Origin: Ensifer adhaerens
Lineage (GTDB): Bacteria; Pseudomonadota; Alphaproteobacteria; Rhizobiales; Rhizobiaceae
Assembly (NCBI RefSeq): GCF_020035535.1
Contig: NZ_CP083349.1
Location: 434,001-498,000 of the forward strand
Length of the DNA: 64,000 bases
Direction: 5' to 3'
Below are positions 26,386-35,154 of this stretch, piece after piece. The notes beneath the pieces were generated by a model. The model searched no databases. It worked only from the letters and a program-made list of their open reading frames with translations, and was not told the origin of the DNA. Each line of letters opens with the position of its first letter. Position 1 is the stretch's first letter. The position numbers and the translations under genes are program-made.

Positions 26386-26469
26386 GCAATTCCAGCAAAA
26401 GTGCACAGCGGTTTTGCGTCCGGAATTGCGGGAAACAGGCAATTCCAGCAAAAGTGCGCAGCCGAATTG
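26386..26469. repeat. Two copies of a rhizobial intergenic palindromic repeat
   Basis: GCAATTCCAGCAAAAGTGCaC/gCAGC occurs at 26386-26409 and again at 26439-26462. In the first copy GGAATTGC (26422-26429) closes a stem with the GCAATTCC arm, with GGTTTTGCGTCC between; the second copy is truncated and ends in CGAATTG. It starts directly at the DUF3422 stop codon. Similar dispersed intergenic repeats are known in rhizobia; a transcript end or mRNA-stability role is possible. Confidence 0.75.
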
Positions 26470-26518
26470 TGGGCGGGGGAACAAAGAAGCGGAGGGCTGC
26501 CGTGTGTCGTGGCGCCCT

Positions 26519-27415
26519 CTATTGCTCCCAGTAGGGGATCGGCCCGTAAAGCCCGGCGAGATAGTCGATGAAGAGCCGCACCTTGGCCGGCAGGAACTGG
26601 CGGCTCGGATAGACGGCCGAGAGCGTCAGCTGTTTGGAGCCCTCCCACTGCGGCAGCACCTGCATCAACTGGCCGCTGCGTAATTCCGGGCCGATATCCC
26701 AGGTGGAGCGGAGCGCGATGCCGGCGCCGGCGATGACGGCGGCGCGTACGATTTCCGAGGAGTTGGTGACCAGCGGCCCCTCCGGGTGCCATACCAGGGC
26801 ACCTTCCGGCCCTTCGAGCTTCCAGTTGTCGTTGTTGTGCGCCGGCAGGCAGAGGTGGTTGGCAAGATCGCCGATCTCCTTCGGCGCGCCGTTGCGAGCG
26901 ATATAGTCCGGCGAGGCGCAGAGCAGCCGTCGCACGGGAGCGAGTTTCCGTGCGACGAGCGATGAGTCCACCAGTTCGCCGATCCTGACCGCCATGTCGA
27001 AGCCATCGGCGACGATATCCGTGAATTCGTCCGTCAGCACGATGTGCAGCTTGAGGTCCGGATGATCCTTCATGAATTTCGTCAGGTGCGGCGCGATGTG
27101 CATCCGGCCGAAGGAGGTCGGCGCCGAGATCCGAAGCACGCCGAGCGCATGCGACGAGCGACCGGAGGCATAGGCCTCGGCCTCCTCGATGCCCGAGAGG
27201 ATGCCGAGCACTCGGTCGTAGAAACCCTGGCCGGCTTCGGTCAGCGAGATCTGCCGTGTCGTGCGCTGCAGCAGCCGTGTGCCCAGCCGATCTTCGAGCC
27301 TCTTGATCCGTTTCGAGATGACCGCTGGGGAAAAGCCGAGCACCCGTCCGGCAGCCGACATGCTGCCTGTGGAAACGACCCGTGCAAAAATCTCAAGATC
27401 GCCTAAATTTGTCAT
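26519..27415 (-). CDS. LysR-family regulator divergent from the glycolate oxidase genes
   Basis: This 298-residue regulator has an N-terminal HTH ('EIFARVVSTGSMSAAGRVLG', 'AVISKRIKRLEDRLGTRLLQ') and an effector domain whose Arg/Ser-rich 'VLRISAPTSFGRMHIAPHL' resembles the CrgA/DsdC-like branch. A TTG directly before the ATG at 27415 is also in frame. It is transcribed away from glcD across a 105-bp gap that holds a 15-bp palindrome, the classic LysR layout, so regulation of glcD is likely. The effector is unknown. Confidence 0.88.
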   Translation of the reverse strand: MTNLGDLEIFARVVSTGSMSAAGRVLGFSPAVISKRIKRLEDRLGTRLLQRTTRQISLTEAGQGFYDRVLGILSGIEEAEAYASGRSSHALGVLRISAPTSFGRMHIAPHLTKFMKDHPDLKLHIVLTDEFTDIVADGFDMAVRIGELVDSSLVARKLAPVRRLLCASPDYIARNGAPKEIGDLANHLCLPAHNNDNWKLEGPEGALVWHPEGPLVTNSSEIVRAAVIAGAGIALRSTWDIGPELRSGQLMQVLPQWEGSKQLTLSAVYPSRQFLPAKVRLFIDYLAGLYGPIPYWEQ

Positions 27416-27430
27416 CAATCGTTGCCATTG

Positions 27431-27445
27431 TTTCCAAAACGGAAA
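27431..27445. promoter_or_regulatory. LysR-type box between the regulator and glcD
   Basis: TTTCC-AAAAC-GGAAA is a perfect 5-bp inverted repeat in the divergent promoter region, 15 bp upstream of the LysR ATG and about 75 bp upstream of glcD. Position and symmetry suit a LysR operator; this is inference. Confidence 0.5.
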
Positions 27446-27520
27446 AGCTCATAGCATTTGCGAGGGTTGTCTCCTAGTGGTAAAGAAAATGAACCAATTG
27501 ACATGCGGCCGGAGGCATTG

Positions 27521-28960
27521 ATGGCGGAGACGATCGGTTTTCTGCAACCGAAACAGGCTGTTATCGCCCGACGTCGCGAGATTGTCGCCGACCTCGCCGA
27601 CCTGTTGCCCGAGAACTGTTTGATCAGCGACGAGCGCGGGTTGAAGCCCTTCGAGACCGATGCCTTCATCGCCTATCGTCGCGTGCCGCTTGCGGTTGCC
27701 TTGCCGGAAACGACCGAGCAGGTCGCCGGCCTTCTCAAATATTGTAGCCGCTATGGCATCCCGGTCGTACCGCGCGGTGCCGGAACCTCACTTTCGGGTG
27801 GCGCCATCCCGCAGGAGGATGCAGTTGTCATCGGCCTTTCGAAGATGTCGCGCATTCTCGATGTCGATCTCTTCAATCGCACGGCAACCGTCCAGGCGGG
27901 GGTTACCAACCTCAACATCTCCGAAGCCGTTTCCGCCGACGGTTTCTTCTATGCGCCCGACCCGAGCTCGCAGCTTGCCTGCACGATCGGCGGCAATATC
28001 GGCATGAATTCCGGCGGCGCCCATTGTCTGAAATATGGCGTCACCACCAACAATCTGCTCGGCGTGAAGATGGTGCTGTTCGATGGCACCGTGATCGAGC
28101 TCGGCGGCAAGGGGCTGGATGCGGCGGGTTATGATCTGCTCGGCCTCGTCTGCGGCTCCGAGGGACAGCTCGGCATCGTGACCGAGGCGACGGTGCGGCT
28201 GATCGCCAAGCCGGAGGGCGCCCGCCCCGTGCTCTTTGGCTTCGCCTCATCGGAAGCGGCCGGCGCCTGCGTCGCCGACGTCATCGGCTCCGGCATCATC
28301 CCCGTCGCGATCGAGTTCATGGACAAGCCGGCGATCGAAATCTGCGAAGCCTTTGCCCATGCCGGCTATCCGCTCGACGTCGAAGCGCTACTTATCGTCG
28401 AGGTCGAAGGCTCTGAGCCGGAAATGGACGCGATGCTCGCCAGCATCGTCGCGGTTGCGCGCCGTCATGGGGTCGCGACCATCAAGGAATGCCAGTCGGC
28501 GATGGAAGCGGCCGCAATCTGGAAGGGGCGGAAGTCCGCCTTCGGGGCCACCGGTCGTATCGCCGATTACATCTGCATGGACGGTACGGTGCCGCTCAGC
28601 CAGCTCTCGCATGTGCTCGCCCGCACCGGCGAGATCGTCGCTGGCTATGGTCTGCGCGTCGCCAATGTCTTCCACGCCGGCGACGGCAACATGCATCCGT
28701 TGATCCTCTATAATATCAACGACCCGGAAGACGCGGCGCGCGCCGAGTCTGCCGGCAACGATATCCTCAAGCTCTGTGTCGATGCCGGCGGCTGCCTGAC
28801 GGGCGAACATGGCGTTGGCATCGAAAAACGAGATCTCATGCTGCACCAGTACAACCAGGTCGACCTCGACCAGCAGATGGCGGCGCGGGCCGCGTTCGAT
28901 CCGCAATGGATCCTCAATCCGTCCAAGGTCTTCCCGCTCGAAGGGCGCCCCGCCGCATGA
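27521..28960 (+). CDS. glcD: Glycolate oxidase subunit GlcD (FAD subunit)
   Basis: GlcD is the flavin subunit that oxidises glycolate to glyoxylate, passing electrons to the membrane chain through GlcE and GlcF. The 479-residue protein has the PCMH FAD-binding motif 'VPRGAGTSLSGGAIP', then 'GGNIGMNSGGAHCLKYGVTT', and a C-terminal 'GEHGVGIEKRDLM' metal/flavin region. An upstream ATG at 27503 is in frame, but GGAGG before 27521 decides the start. The stop overlaps the glcE start by four bases (ATGA). D-lactate or other 2-hydroxyacid specificity cannot be excluded. Confidence 0.94.
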   Translation: MAETIGFLQPKQAVIARRREIVADLADLLPENCLISDERGLKPFETDAFIAYRRVPLAVALPETTEQVAGLLKYCSRYGIPVVPRGAGTSLSGGAIPQEDAVVIGLSKMSRILDVDLFNRTATVQAGVTNLNISEAVSADGFFYAPDPSSQLACTIGGNIGMNSGGAHCLKYGVTTNNLLGVKMVLFDGTVIELGGKGLDAAGYDLLGLVCGSEGQLGIVTEATVRLIAKPEGARPVLFGFASSEAAGACVADVIGSGIIPVAIEFMDKPAIEICEAFAHAGYPLDVEALLIVEVEGSEPEMDAMLASIVAVARRHGVATIKECQSAMEAAAIWKGRKSAFGATGRIADYICMDGTVPLSQLSHVLARTGEIVAGYGLRVANVFHAGDGNMHPLILYNINDPEDAARAESAGNDILKLCVDAGGCLTGEHGVGIEKRDLMLHQYNQVDLDQQMAARAAFDPQWILNPSKVFPLEGRPAA

Positions 28961-30168
28961 TCGTGCATTTTGAACCGGCAAGCGAAGAGGGGATTGCGAC
29001 CGTCGTTCGCGCGATGGCGGCCGACAAGGCCTCGCTTGCAGTGATTGGCGGCAACACGCGCTCGGGTCTCGGCAATCCCGTGCGCGCCGACCGTGTGCTG
29101 TCGACGCGCCGCCTCTCCGGCATCGTCAGCTACAAGCCGGCCGAGATGACGATCACCGCGCTGTCCGGAACGCCGCTACGCGAGATCGAAGACGCACTGG
29201 GTGAGAACCGGCAGATGCTTGCCTTCGAACCGATGGACCATCGGCCGATCTTCGCCTCGTCCGGAGAGCCGACGATCGGTGGTGTCTTCGCCGCCAACGT
29301 GTCCGGTCCAAGGCGCTACGTTTCGGGTGCTGCCCGCGACAGCCTGCTCGGCGTTCGCTTCGTCAATGGTGGGGGCGAGGCGATCAAGGCCGGGGGGCGG
29401 GTGATGAAGAACGTCACGGGCCTCGATCTGGTCAAGCTTCTGGCCGGCTCGCACGGCACGCTCGGCATCCTCACCGAAGTCACCTTCCGCATCCTGCCGT
29501 TGCCGCCGGCGTCCGAGACCATTGTGGTCTCCGGGCTCAACGATGCCGAAGCCGCGGCGGTCATGGCCGAGGCGATGGCGCAGACCGTGGAGGTTTGCGG
29601 TGCCGCGCATCTGCCGGAGAGCGTGCGTGGACGGTTCCTGGACGGCGGGCTTCCGGATGGTGCGGCCACCGTGCTGCGGCTCGAAGGGCTTGAGGCATCC
29701 GTTGCGATCAGGGCTGAAAAGCTGATGAAGGCGGTCGGTCGCTTTGGCGCGGTGACAAGGCTCGATGCGTCGCAGACATCGACGCTCTGGACTGAGATCC
29801 GCGACGTCAAACCCTATGCCGACGGCAGCAAGAAGCCGCTCTGGCGCGTGTCCGTCGCCCCATCGCTTGGCCATCAGCTGGTGGCCGCACTTCGGCTGCA
29901 AACCGGCGTCGATGCCTTTTATGATTGGCAGGGCGGTCTCGTCTGGCTGCGCATGGAGGCAGACCCGGAAGCGGAACTCGTGCGCCGCTACATCAAGGTT
30001 CTCGGCGGCGGTCACGCGAGCCTCGTCAGGGCGGAAGACGCCTATCGTGCCTCCATTCCGTCGTTTGAACCACAACCCGTAGCCGTGGCACAATTGAGCG
30101 AGCGCGTTCGCGCGAAGTTCGACCCGCACCGGATCTTCAATCCGGGCCGCATGGCCGCGGTCTCCTGA
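28957..30168 (+). CDS. glcE: Glycolate oxidase subunit GlcE
   Basis: GlcE is the second FAD-binding subunit of glycolate oxidase. The 403-residue protein has a degenerate PCMH domain: 'LAVIGGNTRSGLGNPVRAD' takes the place of the GxGT loop, followed by 'PTIGGVFAANVSGPRRYVSG' and 'VKLLAGSHGTLGILTEVTFR'. It ends 'AKFDPHRIFNPGRM' as in GlcD-type proteins. It is translationally coupled to glcD. The next gene, a small membrane protein, begins 30 bp downstream. Confidence 0.94.
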   Translation: MIVHFEPASEEGIATVVRAMAADKASLAVIGGNTRSGLGNPVRADRVLSTRRLSGIVSYKPAEMTITALSGTPLREIEDALGENRQMLAFEPMDHRPIFASSGEPTIGGVFAANVSGPRRYVSGAARDSLLGVRFVNGGGEAIKAGGRVMKNVTGLDLVKLLAGSHGTLGILTEVTFRILPLPPASETIVVSGLNDAEAAAVMAEAMAQTVEVCGAAHLPESVRGRFLDGGLPDGAATVLRLEGLEASVAIRAEKLMKAVGRFGAVTRLDASQTSTLWTEIRDVKPYADGSKKPLWRVSVAPSLGHQLVAALRLQTGVDAFYDWQGGLVWLRMEADPEAELVRRYIKVLGGGHASLVRAEDAYRASIPSFEPQPVAVAQLSERVRAKFDPHRIFNPGRMAAVS

Positions 30169-30198
30169 GGTGCCGGCGATGGAACATGGGAGGAGTTG

Positions 30199-30579
30199 AT
30201 GAGCGATAATGGTCCGCAGACGCCGTTTTCCCGGGAGACCGATCGCTGGCTGGAGCCGGGCAAGATCAACGTCCAGGTGATCTATGTCCTTTATCTCGTG
30301 GGCTTTGCGGTAGGGATCACCCCGATCATTGGCGTGGTGATGGCCTATCTCAACCGCGGCAAGGGGGCACCCTGGGTCGAGACGCACTATGTCTGGGCGA
30401 TCCGGACCTTCTGGATCTCGCTGTTGTTCCTTTTGATATCGCTGTTGCTGACGGTGGTGCTGGTCGGCATCCTCGGCTTTATCGCCACCGCTGTCTGGAT
30501 CGTCGTGCGCTGCGTCGTCGGCCTGCAGCGTGCCGCGCGCCAAGAGCCGATCACCAACCCCGAAGCCTGGATGGTGTGA
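30199..30579 (+). CDS. Small membrane protein inserted between glcE and glcF (DUF4870-like)
   Basis: This 126-residue protein has three hydrophobic segments (about 25-48, 70-92, 92-108). 'INVQVIYVLYLVGFAVGITPIIGVVMAYLNRGK' over residues 23-55 and the later 'RTFWISLLFLLI' resemble the DUF4870/Tic20-like group of small polytopic proteins. GGGAGGAG precedes the ATG by four bases. Its place inside the glc operon suggests co-transcription, perhaps helping membrane association of the complex, but no function is known. Confidence 0.8.
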   Translation: MSDNGPQTPFSRETDRWLEPGKINVQVIYVLYLVGFAVGITPIIGVVMAYLNRGKGAPWVETHYVWAIRTFWISLLFLLISLLLTVVLVGILGFIATAVWIVVRCVVGLQRAARQEPITNPEAWMV

Positions 30580-30696
30580 GCCACGGCGCAAACCCTGAAA
30601 CCGGATCCGGTTGAAGGTTGCTGAAATCAGAATGCTGCGGTGACCGAGCACGTCGCAAGGGCGCGGTGCCGCAGAACCGGATAGTGGAGTTCGCGT

Positions 30697-31992
30697 TTGC
30701 AGACCAATTTTACCCCCGCGCAGCTTGCCGACCCGCATGTGGCCGAATCCGAGGCCATCCTGCGCAAATGCGTACATTGTGGCTTCTGCACCGCGACCTG
30801 TCCGACCTATGTGACGCTTGGCGACGAGCTCGATAGTCCGCGCGGGCGCATCTACCTCATCAAGGACATGCTGGAAAACGGCAGGGCGGCCGACAAGGAA
30901 ACGGTCACCCATATCGACCGCTGTCTCTCCTGTCTCGCCTGCACCACCACCTGCCCATCCGGTGTCGACTACATGCACCTCGTCGACCACGCGCGCGTCC
31001 ACATCGAGAACACCTATCGCCGTCCGTTCCGGGACCGGCTGGCGCGCTCCGTGCTGGCGACCGTGCTGCCCTATCCCCAGCGCTTCCGCCTGTCGTTGAA
31101 GGCGGCGGGCCTTGCCCGGCCGTTCGCCGGCATCATGAAGCGCATGCCGTTGCTGAGGACCTTTGGCATCATGCTCGACCTGGCGCCGAGCGCCGTGCCG
31201 CAGCCATCCCCATCGGCAATTCCCGGCACCAACTCGCCCAAGGGCAAGCGCGTCGGTCGGGTCGCGCTCTTGTCGGGCTGCGCGCAACCGGTGCTGAAGC
31301 CGGAGATCAACGAGGCGACGATCAGGCTGTTGACGCGCTTTGGCGTCGAGGTCGTTGTTTCGGCCGGTGAAGGCTGTTGTGGCGCCCTGGTGCACCATAT
31401 GGGGCGCGAGAACCAGGCACTCGATGCGGCGCGCCGCAACGTCGACGCCTGGCTCAAGGTCGCAGACGAAGGAGGGCTCGACGCCATCGTCATCACCGCA
31501 TCAGGCTGCGGGACGACGATCAAGGACTACGGCCACATGCTGCGGCTTGATCCTCTCTATGCGGAAAAGGCGGCACGGGTCTCGGCTCTGGCCAAGGACA
31601 TTACCGAGTATCTGTCGACCCTCGACCTGCCTGAGCAGGATGCGCGCGGCATGACGCTCGCCTATCATTCTGCCTGCTCGATGCAGCACGGCCAGAAGAT
31701 CACTTTTGTGCCGAAGCAGCTTTTGAAGCGCGCCGGTTTCGTCGTTCGCGATCCGGCCGAAGGGCACCTCTGCTGCGGCTCGGCCGGCACCTACAACATC
31801 CTGCAGCCGGAAATCTCGGCGAAGCTCAAGGCGCGCAAGGTTAGGAATATCGAGGCGACGAAGCCGGACGCGATCGCAACCGGCAATATCGGCTGCATCA
31901 CCCAGATCGCCAGTGGCACCAAGATCCCCATCCTTCATACGGTCGAACTGCTCGACTGGGCCTATGGCGGGGCAAAACCCCAGGGGCTCTGA
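30697..31992 (+). CDS. glcF: Glycolate oxidase iron-sulfur subunit GlcF
   Basis: GlcF carries electrons from the flavin subunits to the quinone pool. The 431-residue protein has two ferredoxin-like [4Fe-4S] motifs, 'CVHCGFCTATCP' (about residues 26-37) and 'CLSCLACTTTCPSGVDY' (about 77-93). Two CCG domains follow: 'SGCAQPV...GEGCCGALVHHMG' and 'HSACSMQHGQK...HLCCGSAGTYN'. The start is TTG at 30697 with GGAG eight bases before; no ATG fits without losing the first cluster. A strong hairpin follows the stop. Confidence 0.94.
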   Translation: MQTNFTPAQLADPHVAESEAILRKCVHCGFCTATCPTYVTLGDELDSPRGRIYLIKDMLENGRAADKETVTHIDRCLSCLACTTTCPSGVDYMHLVDHARVHIENTYRRPFRDRLARSVLATVLPYPQRFRLSLKAAGLARPFAGIMKRMPLLRTFGIMLDLAPSAVPQPSPSAIPGTNSPKGKRVGRVALLSGCAQPVLKPEINEATIRLLTRFGVEVVVSAGEGCCGALVHHMGRENQALDAARRNVDAWLKVADEGGLDAIVITASGCGTTIKDYGHMLRLDPLYAEKAARVSALAKDITEYLSTLDLPEQDARGMTLAYHSACSMQHGQKITFVPKQLLKRAGFVVRDPAEGHLCCGSAGTYNILQPEISAKLKARKVRNIEATKPDAIATGNIGCITQIASGTKIPILHTVELLDWAYGGAKPQGL

Positions 31993-32002
31993 GGCAAAAG
32001 AA

Positions 32003-32030
32003 AAGGCCGGCTCCGTGAGGAGCCGGCCTT
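32003..32030. terminator. Bidirectional terminator between glcF and the L,D-transpeptidase
   Basis: AAGGCCGGCTCC (32003-32014) pairs perfectly with GGAGCCGGCCTT (32019-32030) over GTGA. The upstream AAAAGAAAA gives a T-rich tail on the minus strand, so it may act mainly on the convergent transpeptidase transcript, and more weakly on glcF. Confidence 0.8.
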
Positions 32031-32056
32031 CTCGGATGGGTTGTCCCGGATTGCTA

Positions 32057-32752
32057 TCAGCCGCCAAAGATCTGGCGGAAGATGTCGACGCCGCGATCGT
32101 CGAAATAGGTGTCGCCCGGCTTGCTGCCGGGACCGATGACGATGACCTTGGTGCCGACATCGGCGCGATCGTAGAGATGCTCCACGTCTTCGTTCATCAT
32201 GCGGATGCAGCCCGACGACATGTTCTGGCCGATGGTCCAGGGCTGATTGGTGCCATGGATGCGGAAGATCGTGTCGCGGCCGCCCTTGTAGAGATACATG
32301 GCGCGGGCGCCGAGCGGGTTGTCGATGCCGCCTTCCTGGGTGACCGGCAGAATGCGGCCCTTGGCAGCTTCGCGGCGGCGCATTTCCGCCGGTGGCGTCC
32401 AGGTCGGCCATTCGGCCTTGCGGCCGACCTTCACCACGCCCGACCAGCCGAAGCCGTCGCGGCCGACACCGATGCCGTAGCGCGTCGCGCGGTTCGGGCC
32501 ATCGATGTAGTAAAGGTACTTGTTGTTGGTATCGACGATGATCGTGCCGGGGACTTCGTCGGTGCGGAAGCGAACCTTGGTGCGCCAGAATTGTTTTGCC
32601 GGCTTCTTCGGGGTGGCCACGAGTACAATGTCAGTCGACTTGACCTTGGTCCCGGTCGTTGGCGCCGGCGTAAAAGCCGAGGCGCTTGCGGCGGCAAGAA
32701 TAGTACTGGCCGCGATGGCGATCGCGACCATTTTGCTGGCATGACGGTTCAT
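32057..32752 (-). CDS. L,D-transpeptidase (YkuD family), exported
   Basis: The 231-residue protein has a signal peptide (hydrophobic to about residue 25, 'AAASASAF' cleavage region) and one YkuD catalytic domain at about 70-210. The active-site signature is 'IHGTNQPWTIGQNMSSGCIRM' (His and Cys). Such enzymes form 3-3 peptidoglycan cross-links or anchor outer-membrane proteins in the periplasm. The related gene upstream on the same strand is a tandem paralogue. The role of this copy is not known. Confidence 0.9.
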   Translation of the reverse strand: MNRHASKMVAIAIAASTILAAASASAFTPAPTTGTKVKSTDIVLVATPKKPAKQFWRTKVRFRTDEVPGTIIVDTNNKYLYYIDGPNRATRYGIGVGRDGFGWSGVVKVGRKAEWPTWTPPAEMRRREAAKGRILPVTQEGGIDNPLGARAMYLYKGGRDTIFRIHGTNQPWTIGQNMSSGCIRMMNEDVEHLYDRADVGTKVIVIGPGSKPGDTYFDDRGVDIFRQIFGG

Positions 32753-32933
32753 ATACGATTCCCTCTAAACCCTCGTTGCAGGCAAGCTATGCAAAATGCC
32801 GCGAAGTTCAAGCCTGCGATACAGCCGGCGCACCGCTGGACTTGTATCTGTTCATGTTGCTGTTGCCTGAAAATCACGCATAGGCAACGGCAACACGTGC
32901 GAGGGGGAGGAAATATTCTATGCGATGCTCCAA

Positions 32934-33704
32934 TTATATGACGATAACCTTCGTGCCCAACTTCACGCGCTCGTAGAGGTCGACGACGTCTTCATTGCGC
33001 ATGCGGATGCAGCCGGAAGAAACGGCATAGCCGATCGTCCAGGGCGCATTGGTGCCGTGGATGCGGTAGAGCGTCGAGCCGAGATACATGGCGCGTGCGC
33101 CAAGCGGATTTTCAGGGCCGCCGTCCATGCGTGCCGGCAGATAGTGTCCCTTGGCCGCCTCGCGGGAGATCATTTCCTGTGGCGGTGTCCAGCTCGGCCA
33201 TTCCGCCTTGCGGGTGACCTTGTGCGCGCCCGCCCATTCGAAGCCCGGCTTGCCGACGCCGACGCCATAGCGCCGCGCCTCACCGTTGCCGGTGACCAGA
33301 TAGAGAAAGCGGTTGTTCGTATCGATGACGATCGTGCCCGGCTTTTCCTTGCTCTCATAGGCAACCGTCTGCGGAAGATATTGCGGGTCGAATTTCGACT
33401 TGACCGGGCGCTGCGCGCGTGTGGCGTTCGCCGGCTGGATCAGCGGATTGATGGCGCGGCGCTTGGCCTGCGGCTGGCCAACCTGTCCCTGATAATACTG
33501 TTTTCGGGTGGCGGCCGGAATCTGCTGCCGATACATGACCTGCCGCGTGCGGGTTTGCTGCCCGCCGAGCTGCATCACCCAGGGGGCGGTGAGGTCGGGG
33601 CTGACCACAACAGGGGGGCGGTTTTGATACCGGTCCTGCGCCTCGGCTTGGCCGGCGACGAGGGTCAGGACGGAGGCGGCTATAAGAAGGGATTTTTTCA
33701 ACAT
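32934..33704 (-). CDS. Second L,D-transpeptidase (YkuD family), tandem paralogue
   Basis: This 256-residue exported protein begins with a clear signal peptide ('KKSLLIAASVLTLVAGQAEA'), then a Gln/Arg/Pro-rich linker of about 90 residues. The YkuD domain has active-site residues 'HGTNAPWTIGYAVSSGCIRM'. The domain is closely similar to that of the neighbouring gene ('GTIIVDTNN' versus 'GTIVIDTNN', shared 'KAEWP(S/T)WTPP'), so they arose by duplication; the linkers differ. A 181-bp gap separates them. It is divergent from tag. Confidence 0.9.
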   Translation of the reverse strand: MLKKSLLIAASVLTLVAGQAEAQDRYQNRPPVVVSPDLTAPWVMQLGGQQTRTRQVMYRQQIPAATRKQYYQGQVGQPQAKRRAINPLIQPANATRAQRPVKSKFDPQYLPQTVAYESKEKPGTIVIDTNNRFLYLVTGNGEARRYGVGVGKPGFEWAGAHKVTRKAEWPSWTPPQEMISREAAKGHYLPARMDGGPENPLGARAMYLGSTLYRIHGTNAPWTIGYAVSSGCIRMRNEDVVDLYERVKLGTKVIVI

Positions 33705-33956
33705 CGGACGGACTCGCTACCTTTCGCCGAAATTCATCAAGGGGGCGCAGACAGCCGAAGAACCGGACGCTCGAGCGGGGGTATGCGCCTTGGCAATGGC
33801 GCGATCGTGTCATCGGGGGGCCACCGAATGGTAAACGGCGCTTCATTAAAAGGCGAAGGCGCCGATAAAGCTTTGGGTAGGGTTATCCGCCGCTTTAGGA
33901 ATCTGGTTTGCAAATGGTAAAGGCATGGAAATGACGAGTTTGGAGCGAGGAAAACG

Positions 33957-34601
33957 ATGACGGCCAAGGGCATAGTGATCGGCGAGGACGGACTTCAGCG
34001 CTGCGCCTGGCAGGGCAACCTCGACGACTATCGACGCTACCACGACGAGGAATGGGGGCGTCCGGTCACCGACGATCGCCGCCTGTTCGAAAAGATCTGC
34101 CTCGAGGGTTTCCAGTCCGGCCTGTCATGGCTGACGATCCTGCGCAAGCGCGAGGCGTTCCGCGCCGCTTTTGCCGGCTTCGATTTCGACGCGGTCTCGA
34201 TGTTCGACGAAACGGATATCGAGCGCTGCCTTGCCGATACCGGCATCGTGCGCCATCGTGGCAAGATCGTCTCGACCATCAACAATGCGCGTCGCGCACA
34301 GGAGTTGAGGCAGGAATTCGGCTCGCTCGCAGGCTACTTCTGGTCATACGAGCCGCAGGCAGCCGAGCGCCCGCAAGTGGTGACCTACGAGGCGATCGCA
34401 GCCAATCCGACGACGCCGACTTCGACCCGGATCTCCAAGGATCTGAAGAAGCGCGGTTGGACCTTTGTCGGCCCGACGACGATCTACGCCTTCATGCAGG
34501 CGATGGGGCTCGTCAACGATCACATCGAAGGCTGCCATTGCCGTGTGGTTGTCGAAGAGATGCGTGGCAAGCTCGCAAGACCGAGCGCTCGGGTGGCTTG
34601 A
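33957..34601 (+). CDS. tag: DNA-3-methyladenine glycosylase I
   Basis: Tag removes 3-methyladenine from alkylated DNA. The 214-residue protein shows the zinc-snap residues in 'RCAWQGNLDDYRRYHDEEWG' (Cys, His) and 'NDHIEGCHCR' (His, Cys), and the substrate-binding Glu in 'LEGFQSGLSWLTILRKRE'. Length is typical. The ATG at 33957 follows GAGGAAA. It is divergent from the second L,D-transpeptidase and seems to be a single-gene unit. Confidence 0.95.
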   Translation: MTAKGIVIGEDGLQRCAWQGNLDDYRRYHDEEWGRPVTDDRRLFEKICLEGFQSGLSWLTILRKREAFRAAFAGFDFDAVSMFDETDIERCLADTGIVRHRGKIVSTINNARRAQELRQEFGSLAGYFWSYEPQAAERPQVVTYEAIAANPTTPTSTRISKDLKKRGWTFVGPTTIYAFMQAMGLVNDHIEGCHCRVVVEEMRGKLARPSARVA

Positions 34602-34658
34602 ACAAAGTGTCCATTGTCGGTCTGGCGATGGGCGTTTCCCGGCAGCGGAGATTGCGGA

Positions 34659-35045
34659 TCAGCCGCCGTTCTTCGCTAGCCACTCCTTCATCATCCTGAT
34701 CTCGCCTTCCTGCGCCTTCATGATCTCTTCCGCCAGTTTGCGGATCGTTTCATCCTTGCCGTATTCAAGCTCGACCTTGGCCATGTCGATGGCGCCCTGG
34801 TGGTGAGCGATCATGCCGCGCACGAAGTCGATGTCCGCCTTGCCGGTATAGGCGATGTCCATGTCCTTGTGCATGCGGGCATTGGCTTCGGCAAAGGCCT
34901 TGCTTGCGGGTGATGCGTCGCCCGCCGGGCCCGGAGCTTCCGCGGAGCCGTGATGCATGGTGCCGTGGCTCATCTCTTCGGCCATTGCCGGAAAGCCGAG
35001 ACAGGCGGCGAGCGCGAGGGTTGTCGTCAACGGTTTCAGCGACAT
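34659..35045 (-). CDS. DUF305 (CopM-like) exported protein
   Basis: This 128-residue protein has a signal peptide (about residues 1-22, ending 'GFPAMAEE') and a His/Met-rich helical domain. 'MSHGTMHHGS' near the N-terminus and 'RGMIAHHQGAIDMAKVELEY' are the DUF305 signature. Family members such as CopM bind copper or silver in the periplasm. No copper-resistance genes are adjacent, so the metal role is inferred from family and composition. Confidence 0.88.
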   Translation of the reverse strand: MSLKPLTTTLALAACLGFPAMAEEMSHGTMHHGSAEAPGPAGDASPASKAFAEANARMHKDMDIAYTGKADIDFVRGMIAHHQGAIDMAKVELEYGKDETIRKLAEEIMKAQEGEIRMMKEWLAKNGG

Positions 35046-35154
35046 GGCGCTTCTTCCTTCTGCAATGGGCAGCCCCCGAGGAGCGTTACCAAGGCGTAAT
35101 CCTTCCGACTATTTCAATCTAGGGAATGGGTGCCAGCGGTTTCAAGTCTTGCGC

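Noticed and set aside
30599..30612. AACCGGATCCGGTT palindrome between the membrane gene and glcF
   Set aside because: It is a short perfect palindrome, but with no loop or T-run and no matching regulator nearby it is likely chance in GC-rich DNA.
29176..31398. Minus-strand open frame of 740 codons opposite glcE and glcF
   Set aside because: It is the antisense of strongly supported glcE, a membrane gene and glcF; the translation is His/Arg/Gln-rich without domains, the usual shadow of high-GC genes.
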